Shown: positions 34,562-46,273 of the stretch, in pieces
How the letters are laid out: every line of letters begins with the position of its first letter
Numbering within the stretch: the first letter of the stretch is position 1
From: Epiperipatus broadwayi
Taxonomy: Eukaryota; Onychophora; Udeonychophora; Euonychophora; Peripatidae
Length of the DNA stretch: 64,000 bases
Assembly (NCBI GenBank): GCA_028023455.1
Contig: JAQFVV010012402.1
Location: 13,820,483-13,884,482, forward strand
Reading direction: 5' to 3'
Made by a program: the position numbers and the translations under genes
The notes under the pieces: model-generated
Databases searched by the model: none
What the model was told of the DNA's origin: nothing
The model's input: the letters and a program-made list of their open reading frames with translations, nothing else

Positions 34562-36889
34562 TGTGTATATCACATATTTATATCCTTAATAAAATAAAGA
34601 AAACAATTCTATGCAATTAACATAATATCAACATAACCAACTAAACATTCTATGAATAACTCATGGTTATTTAAAACTATACTACCACAATAATGAAATC
34701 AATGACTATGTACAATTATCGGTTGTACTTTTTTTAAACACTATAAAATTAACAAGATATATCCTACAACAATTATATTCATTAGCACCATTACATTCCA
34801 TTATAATCAAATATTTGTAAAACAAATCTATGTCAGCATATAAGTTGTACAAAATTTGATTAATAAGACTCCTTTATTTCTAATAATATGGACTCTTTTT
34901 ACCAAATAAAATCATAAATATAGTCATTACTATGAACTAAATATATACTACTAAATCCATAATTATTCATGAATTTAATTGTAGCTTCACCATAAATTAC
35001 ATTTTCCAAATTGCTAATCTCACAAATCAAACATATCACTGGTCTAATTCTGTAATTGAGACAAATTCTTAAGTCCCCAGTCAAAGTACCTATATTCATG
35101 ACTACGTACTTTATGATGATAAAACCATTTAGATTTTAAAGATTTTACTTCTAATGATAAAAACTTACATCTATCACTATTATTTAAACTGAATTATCTT
35201 TAAAAGAAACCTTGTCATTTATTTCATATTGCATTACATCTAAGTTAATATATGAATGACCCTGTTCTATCTGAGTTTCCAAACTTTGGATCCTTTGTTC
35301 CTGTCTATTCTGTACCTTCTTTAACCCTTCATCAATAATTTGTTGATACACATTTAACATAGTCTCCAGAACACTATCTTTATTTTGGCATTCCAATCTA
35401 TACTTTTCTTAGTTTCTATCTCTTAAGTCCAATTTTGCCCTTTTTCTTTACTATCTGCTAACTTATTGATTTTTATTTGCATTTGATTTTGAGTTTTTTC
35501 CATTTTAATCTCTAGTTCATTAAACTTAACTATAAAATCATTTATTTGCTCATGTCCCATTCTTATTTCATGAACTCCATATGTGCTTGCTTGATTTCTT
35601 GCTATAGTCCATTCTCTAATTCATATTGACCATCTTAAATTTTTATTGTTAACATTTCCTGGCCTTGATTCAATTCTTGTTTAAATACTTCCTGATTTTT
35701 GTCACATCTTTCTTAGTTTTGTTTCATTCTTGTTGCAGTATTTTCTGAATTTTATTGAGTTTATTCATTAAATCTCTTGATAACCTTTCTTGGTTCTGTT
35801 CCCACTTTTTTTAGTTTTTATTGATCTTAATAATGAAGCTCTGCTTTCATTTTGATCAGTTTTTGATATGATAGACTTCATTAATTTCTCTTCCCTATCT
35901 TAACATATTTAACTATCAGTTTGCATAATTTATATTTATTATATTTTAGAAAAAAAGGAACATGACTTTCCTCTACAGTTCAATACCTTAAACTAAATAA
36001 AGTGTTTAACTTGTTTTCCTACTGTGCTTTATATCTGGAACCCTACAATTTAATTAAATTTCTACTCATATATATTTCAATTTATGTGAGAGACTATTCC
36101 AAGATAATATACCACAATAATGTAATTTCTCACTTGTTATTGATTTGTCTATCCACAATATTATTATCCTAAACTAACATGTATAAATTTTATTTCTTTT
36201 TTTATTTCAACTTATATCATGTATAATGTAGTGCAGATTTCATGACTATGTCCAAAAGATTTTGTATCATGCTGTTGCTAACAAATCAAACAATGAGAAC
36301 CAATGTTTTCCATTTATTTTCCAAAATAACTAGAAGGCAATATCTTCAATAAAATAAGTTGGCTTCAAATACTTTTCATTATTTATTTTACAATTACTTC
36401 ATAAGAAGAACTTAACAATAACTATTGGTAATGAGCCCACATTCCTTTGGCATTTTTCTGACATATAGAACATATCAGATGCTTTTAAAGTTACAAACTC
36501 TTATTTTTATTATTATATGTCAAGTTTAGGCATCATCATCTGGTACTTTGCCTTCACATGCCCCCTTTGGCATATTTACAAAATATTTTATTTATAAAGC
36601 ACTTTACAACTGTCATTTCTCAACCCATGTATTGTTACACCTATTCTTCAGAAAACATTTTGTAAACCCAGTCTAAATTCAAACCCTTAACAAAGCACAA
36701 ATACAAATTTGAAATTATTATCTATTGAGTCATTAATCATTTTAATCTAGTACTAGTATACACAAAAAATAGCTGATATTAAATGCAATCATTAATTAAA
36801 TATTTTAATTATGTTTACTTATTATTTTATAACATTAAATATGTCATGGGCCATGGATAAATACTCAGGCACACATTGGATGCCAAAAA
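34562..36889 (-). pseudogene. Internal region of element 1: gag-like coiled-coil remnant
   Basis: The longest open piece (minus, 35396-35184) encodes ECQNKDSVLETMLNVYQQII and continues Gln/Glu/Lys-rich. Upstream on the same strand (to about 35850) all three frames carry pieces of similar Gln/Asn/Lys-rich sequence (for example QERLSRDLMNKLNKIQKILQ), cut by many TAA/TAG stops where CAA/CAG Gln codons would fit. This resembles the coiled-coil N-terminal part of a gag-like protein, as in element 2. Nothing recognisable as protease, reverse transcriptase or integrase is left. Family assignment is not possible. Confidence 0.5.
36866..36885 (-). other. Candidate primer-binding site of element 1
   Basis: Minus strand TGGCATCCAATGTGTGCCTG lies four bases inside the 5' LTR. 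It matches the tRNA-Lys-type primer site TGGCGCCCAACGTGGGGC at most positions, with two of the differences explained by CpG decay (CG to CA or TG). Confidence 0.5.
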
Positions 36890-39048
36890 TGTAATGGAAC
36901 ATATAAAATAAGAACAATGCTAATAAAGCAAGAATGTTTCATAAATAGCAATATTTCCTGTTGGACTAGCCAAAAACGTAATAGACAAAATAATGGATGA
37001 AAAGTTGCCTTACCTACAAATTCCCATATATTTGAGCAAGCTAGTGGAACAATAAATTACTGGTCATCAACAGTAATAAGTAATATGAAATTAAAGAGAA
37101 AGCATTTTATTTTTTAACATAAGTGTCCTACTGATTTTATAAAGTTATTAAGGTGCATATGTTAAGAAAGGGAAATACTTTCTTTTTAATTTCATATGAT
37201 CTATGTGCTTATAATAAGTAAATTTGAACATTAAATAAATAACATGGTAAATGAAAATTGACCAACAACAATATGAATAAAATAAAACTAGCTGTTCACT
37301 GAATAGCTTGCAGATTTGGGTAATCATAAATATAATAGAAAATATGACTGAGAAGTCTAACTGGTCTGCAAATGCTTTGTAGATTTAGGGACAAAATGTA
37401 ATGAATAAAATTATAAAGCAAATAATTTTCTCCAATTATGCACTACATATTTGGGCAATCTAAAATATACTGAACAAATTGTACTTAGACAAGTAAAAAA
37501 AACTAGTACATAAACAAATGAATTAATTTATAAATGACTCTATGATACTTTAGATTTACATTTACAATTGACTGATGAATTTTTAAGGCATCAATGGGTC
37601 CAGAGATAAGTTTTTGCTTGAAAAATAAAATTCAGTGAGTGATTTATTTGCTGATAAGGTACAATATGGGATGTATAATTAAATATTTTAATAATAAAAT
37701 AAATTGTGTAAGAAAATGATTTTACTTAATAGAATGATTTGTGTGATACATCAATTAACAGATACTTAGATTAATAATAAATATAAATTTATTATTGTAA
37801 ACTTAACTCATTGAGGTAGTTAAAACAAATAATATAATTTAATTAATAATTGCCATTTAACATCATACAATGGATATGTATAATTTATTCCTGCCAGATT
37901 GCAATCAAAACATATGATCTATAATTAAAATTATTAACACATAGACAAGTCATAAAGGGTTAACTAGAGTTTTTGTCATGTACAACAAAATATAAAATGC
38001 AATGGAAATGTTGATGTTATTATTTTTTTTTTATTTTAAAGAAAATATATTCAAAATCAAGCAATGCTTTTATAATAAAAGTTATTTTATAATTTTGAAT
38101 TAAATTATATGAAATATTAGTTATATTTTAAATTTTTGATTAATTTTATAAAAGTAATATGTTAATAATTAATTCAATCCCAACTTGCTTGATTTATCTT
38201 TTTTTTAAAATTGAAGTGTATATCAAATGATAGAAAAAAAAATTGCTTTATAATCAAGATTATTAATAAAGATTTTTAAAAAATATTTATCAAAAGTTAC
38301 CATTATATTTTTAACTATTATCAGAAAGTGAAAGACATCTAAGTAGATAATTTTTAAAAATTTGTCTGTGAGCATCTGTTTCCAAGTTAAGCATATATGA
38401 TAACTTCGATTTAAGCTTTCTTATCCTGCAGCATTTTCTTTTGCATCTTCAAAACACAAACAGGGTTTCATAAACATTTTAATCATTGGATGATATCCAA
38501 TTATTTCTCTTGCCAATGTTACAATCTATGGTAATTTTTATGGTCAAGCTCCATAGTAATTGACATAGTGTTTGCTGTTAATCATTCCATTTTAATTATA
38601 AAGATATCCAATAAGAGGAAGTGTGTAATCCTTTTCACCCAAATCATTTTCTATTCACAGTATATCATTGCTTTGCTAAAAATCCAAAATCTATTAATAA
38701 AAATATAAAACATAAGTTTTAAAAAAAAGTTATGTATATTTTTTTCTGAGCTTGTTTTATCACTTGGCAATCAACAAACAAAAAAATAATGGCAGTCTTT
38801 TTTTAAAAAACACCAACTCATGAATGTATGACCATCTTTCTTCTAATCTTAATAAGGCATTTTTATCATTAGATATAATTTAATAAATATTATATAATTT
38901 AATAAAATATTTAATTTTTTTAAATTTAATAAATTCATTCACTCTACATTTATCCAAATTAATAAACATATTTATTAAACATAAGATCTTTAATTGTTTT
39001 CTTTCTTTATTTATTCATGAACCATAAAGGGGAATATAAATGATGACA
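36890..39048 (-). repeat. 5' LTR of element 1 (with small MITE)
   Basis: Pairs with 31739-34561. It carries an extra 138 bp at 37084-37221 and retains the empty target of the Tigger-like element. Confidence 0.72.
37084..37211. mobile_element. Small foldback MITE inside the 5' LTR of element 1
   Basis: Inverted ends of about 19 bp (TATGAAATTAAAGAGAAAG at 37084 and its inverted copy CTTTCTTTTTAATTTCATA ending at 37197) lie in sequence absent from the sister LTR. TAATAAGTAA flanks it at 37074-37083 and 37212-37221, a probable target-site duplication of about 10 bp. There is no coding capacity. Confidence 0.7.
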
Positions 39049-40699
39049 TGTGTATATTTCTTTTATGCAAAAAAAAATATTTATGATTAAACTTAGATTT
39101 TATTTAAAATTTTTTGATTTGAACATAACTTTAAGCTATGAATTAAAATTTACTGAAGAAGGAACATCTTTATTATTATTGCAACAATGATTTTTTTTTA
39201 ATGATATTTGGTAATCATTAAGTGAAATTTTAAAATAATTTCATTGCTTCATGATATCTTAACAATAATTTATTTGGATTTTAGAAATTGAGTTCAAATA
39301 AAAAATAAAGCATTAGATTAAAATACATTTATAGGCAATAGCAAAATAAAATGCTATTATTGTGATTACATATTTCAATTTATTATTGTTTTTTCTCTAT
39401 TTTCAATATTGAAATATTATTTTTAACAATGTTTTTCATTTCTAAACTTATATTTGAATAGAATAAATAAAAGTTGTAGAAATATTCTATACAATAAAGG
39501 CTTAATTGTTAACATCTTGCAAATATAACCCAAACGATTGTTAATGGCTGTAAAAGGAGGCTCTAGTAAAATGATTAAAATAGAATATAAGGAGTAAGAT
39601 TCAGAAATAAAAGAGTGGTATCATTATAGACTGGACATTTATTATATAGCAATGACTTTTATTAAATTATTATTTTTGGAAATATTATGAGCTTCAAAAA
39701 CCCTAACAGTGTTAAATTAGCAAATCTGGAATATAAACTTTGAAATCCTGTGCTAAGGTTCTCTTTGTACCCATCATAACTGCTTAAAATGGCACAAAGT
39801 GTGTAGATTTTCTATTTTCATTTTATTTCAGAACTATCTTATCAGATCATTTTAAGTCATTACCATATAATTTTGCTAAAGTTTCTAATCCTTATTTATA
39901 AATTTAATATAGAATTAATAATCTACCATAACCCCAATGAAATTATTACAAATGGAAGTAATGATTTTATGTAAGAACAACAATCGTTTAGCAAATGTTT
40001 TATATGAATATTTTTTGATGTTTATATACATATTGTGACCTCAGCTTTTGCATTAAAGCTGAATGTCAAGTTTTATGATGATATATTATTAAAAAAAAAT
40101 TTTAATTGGTTAATTTTCCAATAAGTAAACTTTGTTGCTAAATAATAATTGTTTATATAACCGATTAGCTATTTTAGAATGACTATTATGATATCCATAA
40201 CCTAAACATAATTTTTAAGTATAATTTTATAATGTCTAAATCTCATAAGGAATTTATAATTTTAAATATTTAATCATAAAGTTACTATTAATTTAAAGTA
40301 CCAATGAGTTTAATTTTCAAATACTAAAGCTGATATCATCTTAGTATAATTGTTATATTTTATTAAATTTAAATATCAGAGGAGACTTTTAATTAAAATG
40401 AGTATAGGTCTTAAATATTTAAGTTAATTATAATAAAGAATGTGATTTAATCTAATAAAATTGCAATCTAATTTTAATTATAAAATCCCTAATGTTTAAC
40501 CAGTTAAAAAGGTTTGTAATTTAAAACTAATAATTTAATCTAACTTATATTTAAGATATATAATAACACAAAATAAAGTTTTTGAAAAGAAAAAAGGAGA
40601 AGGATTTTTAATTTGTTGATCTTATATTTAAGGTAGTGTTCTTAAATAAAACTGTGATTATTTATTAATAAATAATTATTTATTAAGTATTTAGTATGT
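39049..40699. other. AT-rich non-coding stretch
   Basis: No recognisable gene or repeat. Confidence 0.5.
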
Positions 40700-41226
40700 A
40701 AATACTTTTAGAAAAAGTTTGAATATTTATCATATGCATCTTGAATGCTTATAATAGAGAAACAATGTTTTTTTTTATTATGGAGGGACTTCTCAAACCT
40801 TAACACAAAAAAGCAATTATAAATAAAAAATGGCTATCTTACCTGTAACCTAAATTTCCACTTATATAGGCCAATCCAAAGCATTTTGATTTGGGTGTGT
40901 GAAGCTGTTAGACTTTTCACTGTTTAAGTCCACTATTTCCTTTACAAATTGCAAGATTTCACAAAGGTTAATTTGGTTTAAAAAATAGTGAATTTTAAAA
41001 GTGAAAAGACTAATGGTTTCAGGCTCCAAAATAAAGATGCTTCAGATTGGTCAGTATAAGTGGGAATTTAGGTTAAAAATCAAATGGTCATTCTAATCTT
41101 TATAAAGTCACTATTTTGTGTTGAGGTTTGAGAGGCCACTCTATAGTCAAAAAAAACATTGTTTGAATATTATAAATATTCAAAGTGCATATGATAAAGA
41201 ATAAAGTCTTTCTCTAAAAGTATTTT
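40700..41226. repeat. Foldback element, arms of about 240 bp
   Basis: The arms at about 40700-40935 and 40980-41226 are inverted copies with roughly 85 percent identity, for example AAATACTTTTAGAAAAAGTT at the left against its inverse at 41226, and CACTATTT near 40930 against AAATAGTG near 40988. The spacer is about 45 bp. No coding region or hammerhead core is seen. It resembles a foldback MITE or an inverted tandem duplication. Confidence 0.75.
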
Positions 41227-41510
41227 TAAATAGAGAATTTAATACTAATATGTGTATTTTGCATATGTGAAGCTGGCCAATATTTTTTTTAAAAAAACTT
41301 CTTGGTTAAAGCTTAACATACAAAGTTATTAATTAATTGCTAATATTTAAAGATGTCTTTATTTCAAAGACCTAAAATAATATATTCTGAAATTTTACCA
41401 ATAAAAAAATATGTTTAAAGTAAATATTCTTTGATAAGTTTATTAAGATTTTTTTATTTATTGTAATATATTTCATTTATTAAATAACTTGTTAAAAATT
41501 ATTTTAAGAT
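41227..41510. other. AT-rich non-coding stretch
   Basis: Nothing recognisable. Confidence 0.5.
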
Positions 41511-41520
41511 GATGTAATTG

Positions 41521-41629
41521 TTTTTTTTTAAGTGTCATAGCATCGGCCGGGATGCGAACCCGCAACCTGGGTAACTGCCTGCAAGTGCAAGGCAGTCGCG
41601 CTGACCTCTCGACCACCAATGCAAGACAT
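41521..41629 (-). repeat. tRNA-derived SINE with target-site duplication
   Basis: Minus strand: GCATTGGTGGTCGAGAGGTC, AGCGCGACTGCCTTGCACTT, GCAGGCAGTTACCCAGG, TTGCGGGTTCGCATCCC, GGCCGATGCTATGACACTT, then an A tail. Box A-like TGGTCGAGAGG and box B-like GGTTCGCATCC are present. The extra bases between the anticodon region and the T arm suggest a class II-like or rearranged tRNA head. GATGTAATTG (41511-41520) and GATGCAATTG (41630-41639) flank it. Confidence 0.85.
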
Positions 41630-42046
41630 GATGCAATTGTTATACTTTATATTTTTTGTCTAGACATTGTCTCCAGAATGTTCTAAAATTATGTTAATTA
41701 AATCTATTTTTAAAATTTGCTAATGGTTGGTTACTGAAAGGTTTTTGATCTTTTGATTAATAAGATAAATTGAAATGTATCTTAGTTGTCAATTACTTCA
41801 ATCAAAATTGATTATGAATTGCTGGAAAAAGTCAGAAGTAAAGAGAATCACAGACACTTATCCAAACTTTACATCTATACTGACTTATCTACAAGTTTAA
41901 TTGCTTTTAACTAATTTTTTTTTGTAAGTTTAAAATATGCATTGTAAAAGTAATTTTTATCCAGAATGTTTTACAACTGTAAAATTTCTGTGCTTTAAAA
42001 ATGTTCAACAAGAATTGCATTATTAGAACTTCAACAGTAAATGCTT

Positions 42047-42151
42047 GTCCAGCATTGGTGGATGAGTAGTCAGCACAGCTGCCTTACAAGCAGTTGTTCT
42101 GGGTTAGCAGATTCGCTTCCTGGCCAATGCTATGACACATGAAAAAAAAAA
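42047..42151 (+). repeat. tRNA-derived SINE with 12-bp target-site duplication
   Basis: Starts GTCCAGCATTGGTGGATGAG, continues AGCACAGCTGCCTTACAAGC and ends GGCCAATGCTATGACACATG plus an A tail. Box B is decayed (AGATTCGCTTCC). CAGTAAATGCTT flanks it at 42035-42046 and 42152-42163. Same family as 41521-41629, opposite strand. Confidence 0.85.
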
Positions 42152-42163
42152 CAGTAAATGCTT

Positions 42164-42860
42164 TAGAAATTAAATCATTTTCTGGAATCAATTACTTCAG
42201 TGAAATTTGATGAAAGATATTATTCTTGCTTTGTAAAATTTTTATTAATTACACTTTCCATATTATATTTAGACTTTATTGTAGAAAATAATTTCTAAGA
42301 TAAATGGAGAAACTTTTAAATTATTTTATAATAAACTTAAGATTTTAAATATTTTTTAAAGAAGTTTTTCATGCAACTCATATTTAAAATATGCTAAATC
42401 TTTATTGTGTTACAAAAATATTTTCTTTTGGAGTAATTTTATTTTAGCTGAGAAAGATTAACCCCAAATTACAGAACTTTTTGAATGATAAAATCATTTT
42501 ATAAATGCTATATCTTAAAACATATTTATTGAGAAGGAAATAATTGGATAATTAAAGACATTATTATGCATTTTATTTTAATTAATGAAAACTTAAGTAG
42601 CTGAATGCTATGATATAATATCTGCTCCTTAGAATAAAATTATATTCGAATAGAGATAAAATTCAACTTTGAACTTTATGCAAATTAAAGAGCACACTAC
42701 TAATTAAGAGCTTATATTTTGGTTAGTATGTCTTATTATTTTAAATTATTTACTTAAAGAATTAACATTCATTTATAATTGTCATTTTTTTCAAGTTAAC
42801 ATTTTTCAATGATGGGTATTACAAATGACAACATTGTAAATAAGTCGCAATGTTTATAAA
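42164..42860. other. AT-rich non-coding stretch
   Basis: Nothing recognisable. Confidence 0.5.
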
Positions 42861-42863
42861 CTG

Positions 42864-43332
42864 TAATATATTTAAACAGCATTAAACTGTTGCACATGCA
42901 CTTTGGATTTTAACTATAAAATGAATGAATACTAGCACTTCAAACACATGATAAAGTCTTTGGAAAAGATAGAATGGCTATCTATCTTTTCAAACCCAAA
43001 CACTTTTGTATGGGCAAATCTTAAGTGTTTGAAAGTGAAAGCATGAAGATATTAAATAATCACTTTAAATTACTTATACATGCTTGAATGAATGACGTTA
43101 GTGAAATTTACTAGCATGTAAAAGTAATTTAAAGTGATTATTTAATATCTTCACACTTTCACTTTCAAACACTTAAGGTTCACCCATACAAAAGTGTTTG
43201 GGTTCGAAAAGATAGATGGCCATTCTATCTTTTCCAAAGACTTTATCATATGTTTGAAGTGTTAGTATTCATTCATTTTATAGTTAAAATCCAAAGCGCA
43301 TGTGCAACAGTTTAATGCTGTTTAAATATATT
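42864..43332. repeat. High-identity foldback element, arms of about 220 bp
   Basis: Arms at 42864-43087 and about 43114-43332 are inverted copies with very few differences (outer end TAATATATTTAAACAGC; inner end near ACATGCT/AGCATGT). The spacer is under 30 bp. The high arm identity suggests a recent origin or ongoing arm homogenisation. No coding region, hammerhead core or clear target-site duplication is seen. Confidence 0.85.
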
Positions 43333-45345
43333 AAATGAAAACATTGTAAAACTGACTTTATTGTGTCTGCATTAAATTTCAAAAATATCTATTTTTTAAT
43401 GTGTTAACTCATATAATTATTATATATATTCATTTTTCAAGAATTTTCTTACATTATTTATTGCTATGCTCCAGAGATATTAATCTGAAATTTGCTCTTA
43501 AACCTATCATGCTCTATTTCTAGAATATTTGCTCTTTGTTTTAATTATCAATAAATTATAAAGTGTGTTTTTGAAAAGAAATGGTAAGTTATTATATAAT
43601 ATTCTACATGAAATGTACAATGTGCATCATATTTGTTATTCTGTTTATTACATTTAGTCATCAAGTCAGAATGATTGTTTATTTGTTAGGGATTTCAAAT
43701 ATTTGTTCCCTCATATTTTGTGAATTGCTGATTGTGTTATTGTAATTATAATATTATTTAAATACCCTGGAAAGTCTGCAGGATAATCAAGAACTCTTTC
43801 ATTGACTGTATCCAGCATAATGGGAATATCAATATAAAGGATTCCTATTTTCTTTTGGTAATGGGTATAATTATTAATTTTAAATATTTATTGTATTTTT
43901 ATTTTGTATAATTCTTTATAAATAATTTAAGATATTTTATGATAAGTTCTCAGAATATTAATATTTAAAATTTATATTTCAAAAAATAGCTTACTGGAAG
44001 AATCACAAATAGATGTATATATTTTTTGTTTAATTATTCTGCCACTATTTCATATTTAGCTACTTTTATTGTTTTATCAGTTTTACACATTATTTAGTTA
44101 TTATTGTTTTAAAGAGATAGTTGCATTATCTCTCTCATAGTTTATTATATCTTGCCAATGAGTTTTTAAAAGATAATATCATTAGTCTCTTATGAATTAT
44201 TTTATTTCCAGTGAATTATATTATTCATTTTTGTGATATCAAAAATGCAACACAGTATTTAGGCAAACCCTTTTTCTTTTGATGTTTCATTCTCATTTGA
44301 CTAGTGATAAAGTCCTAGCTTCTTATTTCTTTCATATATAGGCACTTCTTAGAGTTTATACCATCATTGTAGTTTTGCCTTTGTTTTTATAACCCTCAGT
44401 GTGGATTTTTTAATGATATATTTTGTCTAATTCCATATGTGTTATCTTAACTTTTTCCTGGCAATTGATATTTTAAAGTTATTGAAAAACATCACTCATA
44501 ACTTCAGGTGCAATCTTAGTTTATCTGAGTATTGTTTGTTTTTGATATATAGGTTTTATAGTTGTGACTAGCTCATACCTAAAGATGTTAAATCTGATAA
44601 AAAAATTTAATACTAAATCTAAAATTGTATATGTGCCTACATAAAATGGTATACATTATCAGCATTTATCAAATAAGGATTGGTAAGTTTACATTTTATT
44701 TAATGTAGTGAATGTTTTCACCTAAGAACTTTATAATTGTTAAACAAATTATTAAATGAAAGATCTTACTAAAAGTATTAAAGCTATAGAAGGTTTTGTT
44801 AACCATTATATATTAGTGGTATTATTTTAAACTATAATACTTCCGTATTATATATTTTTTATTTTGTTTGGCGGAATCATTTTGGTAACTTTGTAAGACA
44901 GCTCAATATTTGTCTTTTGAATGTTCTTAATGTTAATAAATATTAGTTTTCTTATTAATTTAAGTCTATTTTCATTTTATCATCATCTGCATCTATCAGA
45001 AATCTAATAATAATATTTGTCACACAATTATATTTATTATGCATTGAGAGTATATGAATACAAAGAATTTGATATGAAAGCCACTTTATTTAAATTGTAT
45101 TTCTAATGTTAAGAGAACACAAAAAGAAGTTATTTTATTAAATTAAAAATAATTAAAAGTATTTATCTATTTGGTATAAGATCAATTTGGTCAATTTCAT
45201 TTATGTAGAAAATCATTTAGCTTTATTTGGAAGATTATTTGACTTTATTCATCATCAATTTAAGATATTAAGATTGCTTGATTTTATTTTAAAAGATTAA
45301 AAGCAAACCAATTTTTGTGATATTTTGGATAGCCATAAAATCTCT
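43333..45345. other. AT-rich non-coding stretch
   Basis: No recognisable gene or repeat. Confidence 0.5.
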
Positions 45346-45359
45346 TATCTACTCATGAT

Positions 45360-45570
45360 ATAATATTAATATCATCTATATTCTTTATTACTTTATACAA
45401 TACTATGACAGTTTTGATTGCCCCAGCAATCTTATTCAGAACTTCTACTTATATTTCCAAGTTCTGAAGAAGATTGCTGGGGCAATCGAAACTGTCATAA
45501 TGAATTGTAGATTGTAAAAAATCATTGTATAAAGTAATAAAAATATAGGTGATATTAATATTATATGGAT
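45360..45570. mobile_element. Palindromic repeat with two hammerhead-like cores (family H3)
   Basis: The left arm 45360-45442 and right arm 45458-45567 are inverted copies meeting at about 45450. Each has a core pointing outward: minus at 45442-45407 and plus at 45464-45496. In the plus copy CTGAAGA (45464-45470) is followed by one extra A, then a perfect six-pair stem II GATTGC-TGGG-GCAATC, GAAA (45488-45491), C-T-G, and the triplet GTC (45494-45496). The minus copy has CTGAATA and CAAAA, that is, two core changes. No convincing stem I can be drawn, so activity is doubtful. Other copies lie at 17422-17453 and 21628-21659. Confidence 0.65.
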
Positions 45571-46190
45571 TTGGCAATTCAGTAAGAAAGATAAAATTAT
45601 ACTACTCATAATATCATGAATGTCATACCAGTGTATTATTTGATTTTAAATGTAAGAGTTTTTCACGTTATTATTTAACTAGGATCACATTCCTGTTGTG
45701 TTTTTCATACCTTAAAGAGAAGAACAAAATTATAAATGATAAGAATATTCATCATATTAGAATGAAAGAACCATGTGACAAAAATAAAGAATACATGTGT
45801 TGATTTAATGAATAACATCTTATTATATCTGATCATTGTGGAATGATAACTATGATAATTATAAGATTTGGTGATATTTTGAGGGTGTGTTGGTGAAAGA
45901 AGATTTAAAGTAATTTAATCCTGTTTGTGCCATATGCTTTAAATATTAAGAGCTGTTGTATTTTAAAGGAGTAAGAATTTTCCTCCTCTTAATTTCTTGT
46001 GTTTCTGTATTTATATTATTAATGCTTATTATTATTATTGACTCTTTTTATTAGCATACGTGCACTTGAGCTAGCCCATGTTTATTAGTATTGTCAGCCC
46101 TGTGTATTTTTAAGACTCATAATGATAGCTAATTATTATTATTGCTATTTCATTTCATTTATTTATTTCTGGCTACAACTTTTCATCTAT
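45571..46190. other. AT-rich non-coding stretch
   Basis: Nothing recognisable. Confidence 0.5.
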
Positions 46191-46195
46191 ATCCA

Positions 46196-46273
46196 TTTTT
46201 TTTTTCAGGTTCAATATATATATATATATATATCGTTTTTTTTCAGGTTCAATATATATATATATATATATCG
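46196..46273 (+). repeat. Two-copy tandem repeat with (TA)n core
   Basis: The unit TTTTTTCAGGTTCAA, (TA)n, TCG occurs twice in a row (about 46200-46235 and 46236-46273). The frame 46122-46340 crosses it and owes its Tyr-Ile runs to the TA repeats. Confidence 0.88.

Larger units (their letters stand above)
31739..39048 (-). mobile_element. Degraded LTR retrotransposon (element 1), minus strand
   Basis: Two long direct repeats (31739-34561 and 36890-39048) align throughout and flank 2.3 kb of internal sequence, the structure of an LTR retrotransposon. On the minus strand both repeats begin near TGTCATCATTTA and end in ATTACA. Just inside the right LTR a primer-binding-like TGGCATCCAATGTG follows after four T residues. 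The internal part has a Gln/Lys/Asn-rich gag-like remnant but no recognisable reverse transcriptase. Each LTR carries a later insertion of a different kind. Neither a clear target-site duplication nor a good polypurine tract could be found, so the exact ends are provisional. Confidence 0.7.
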
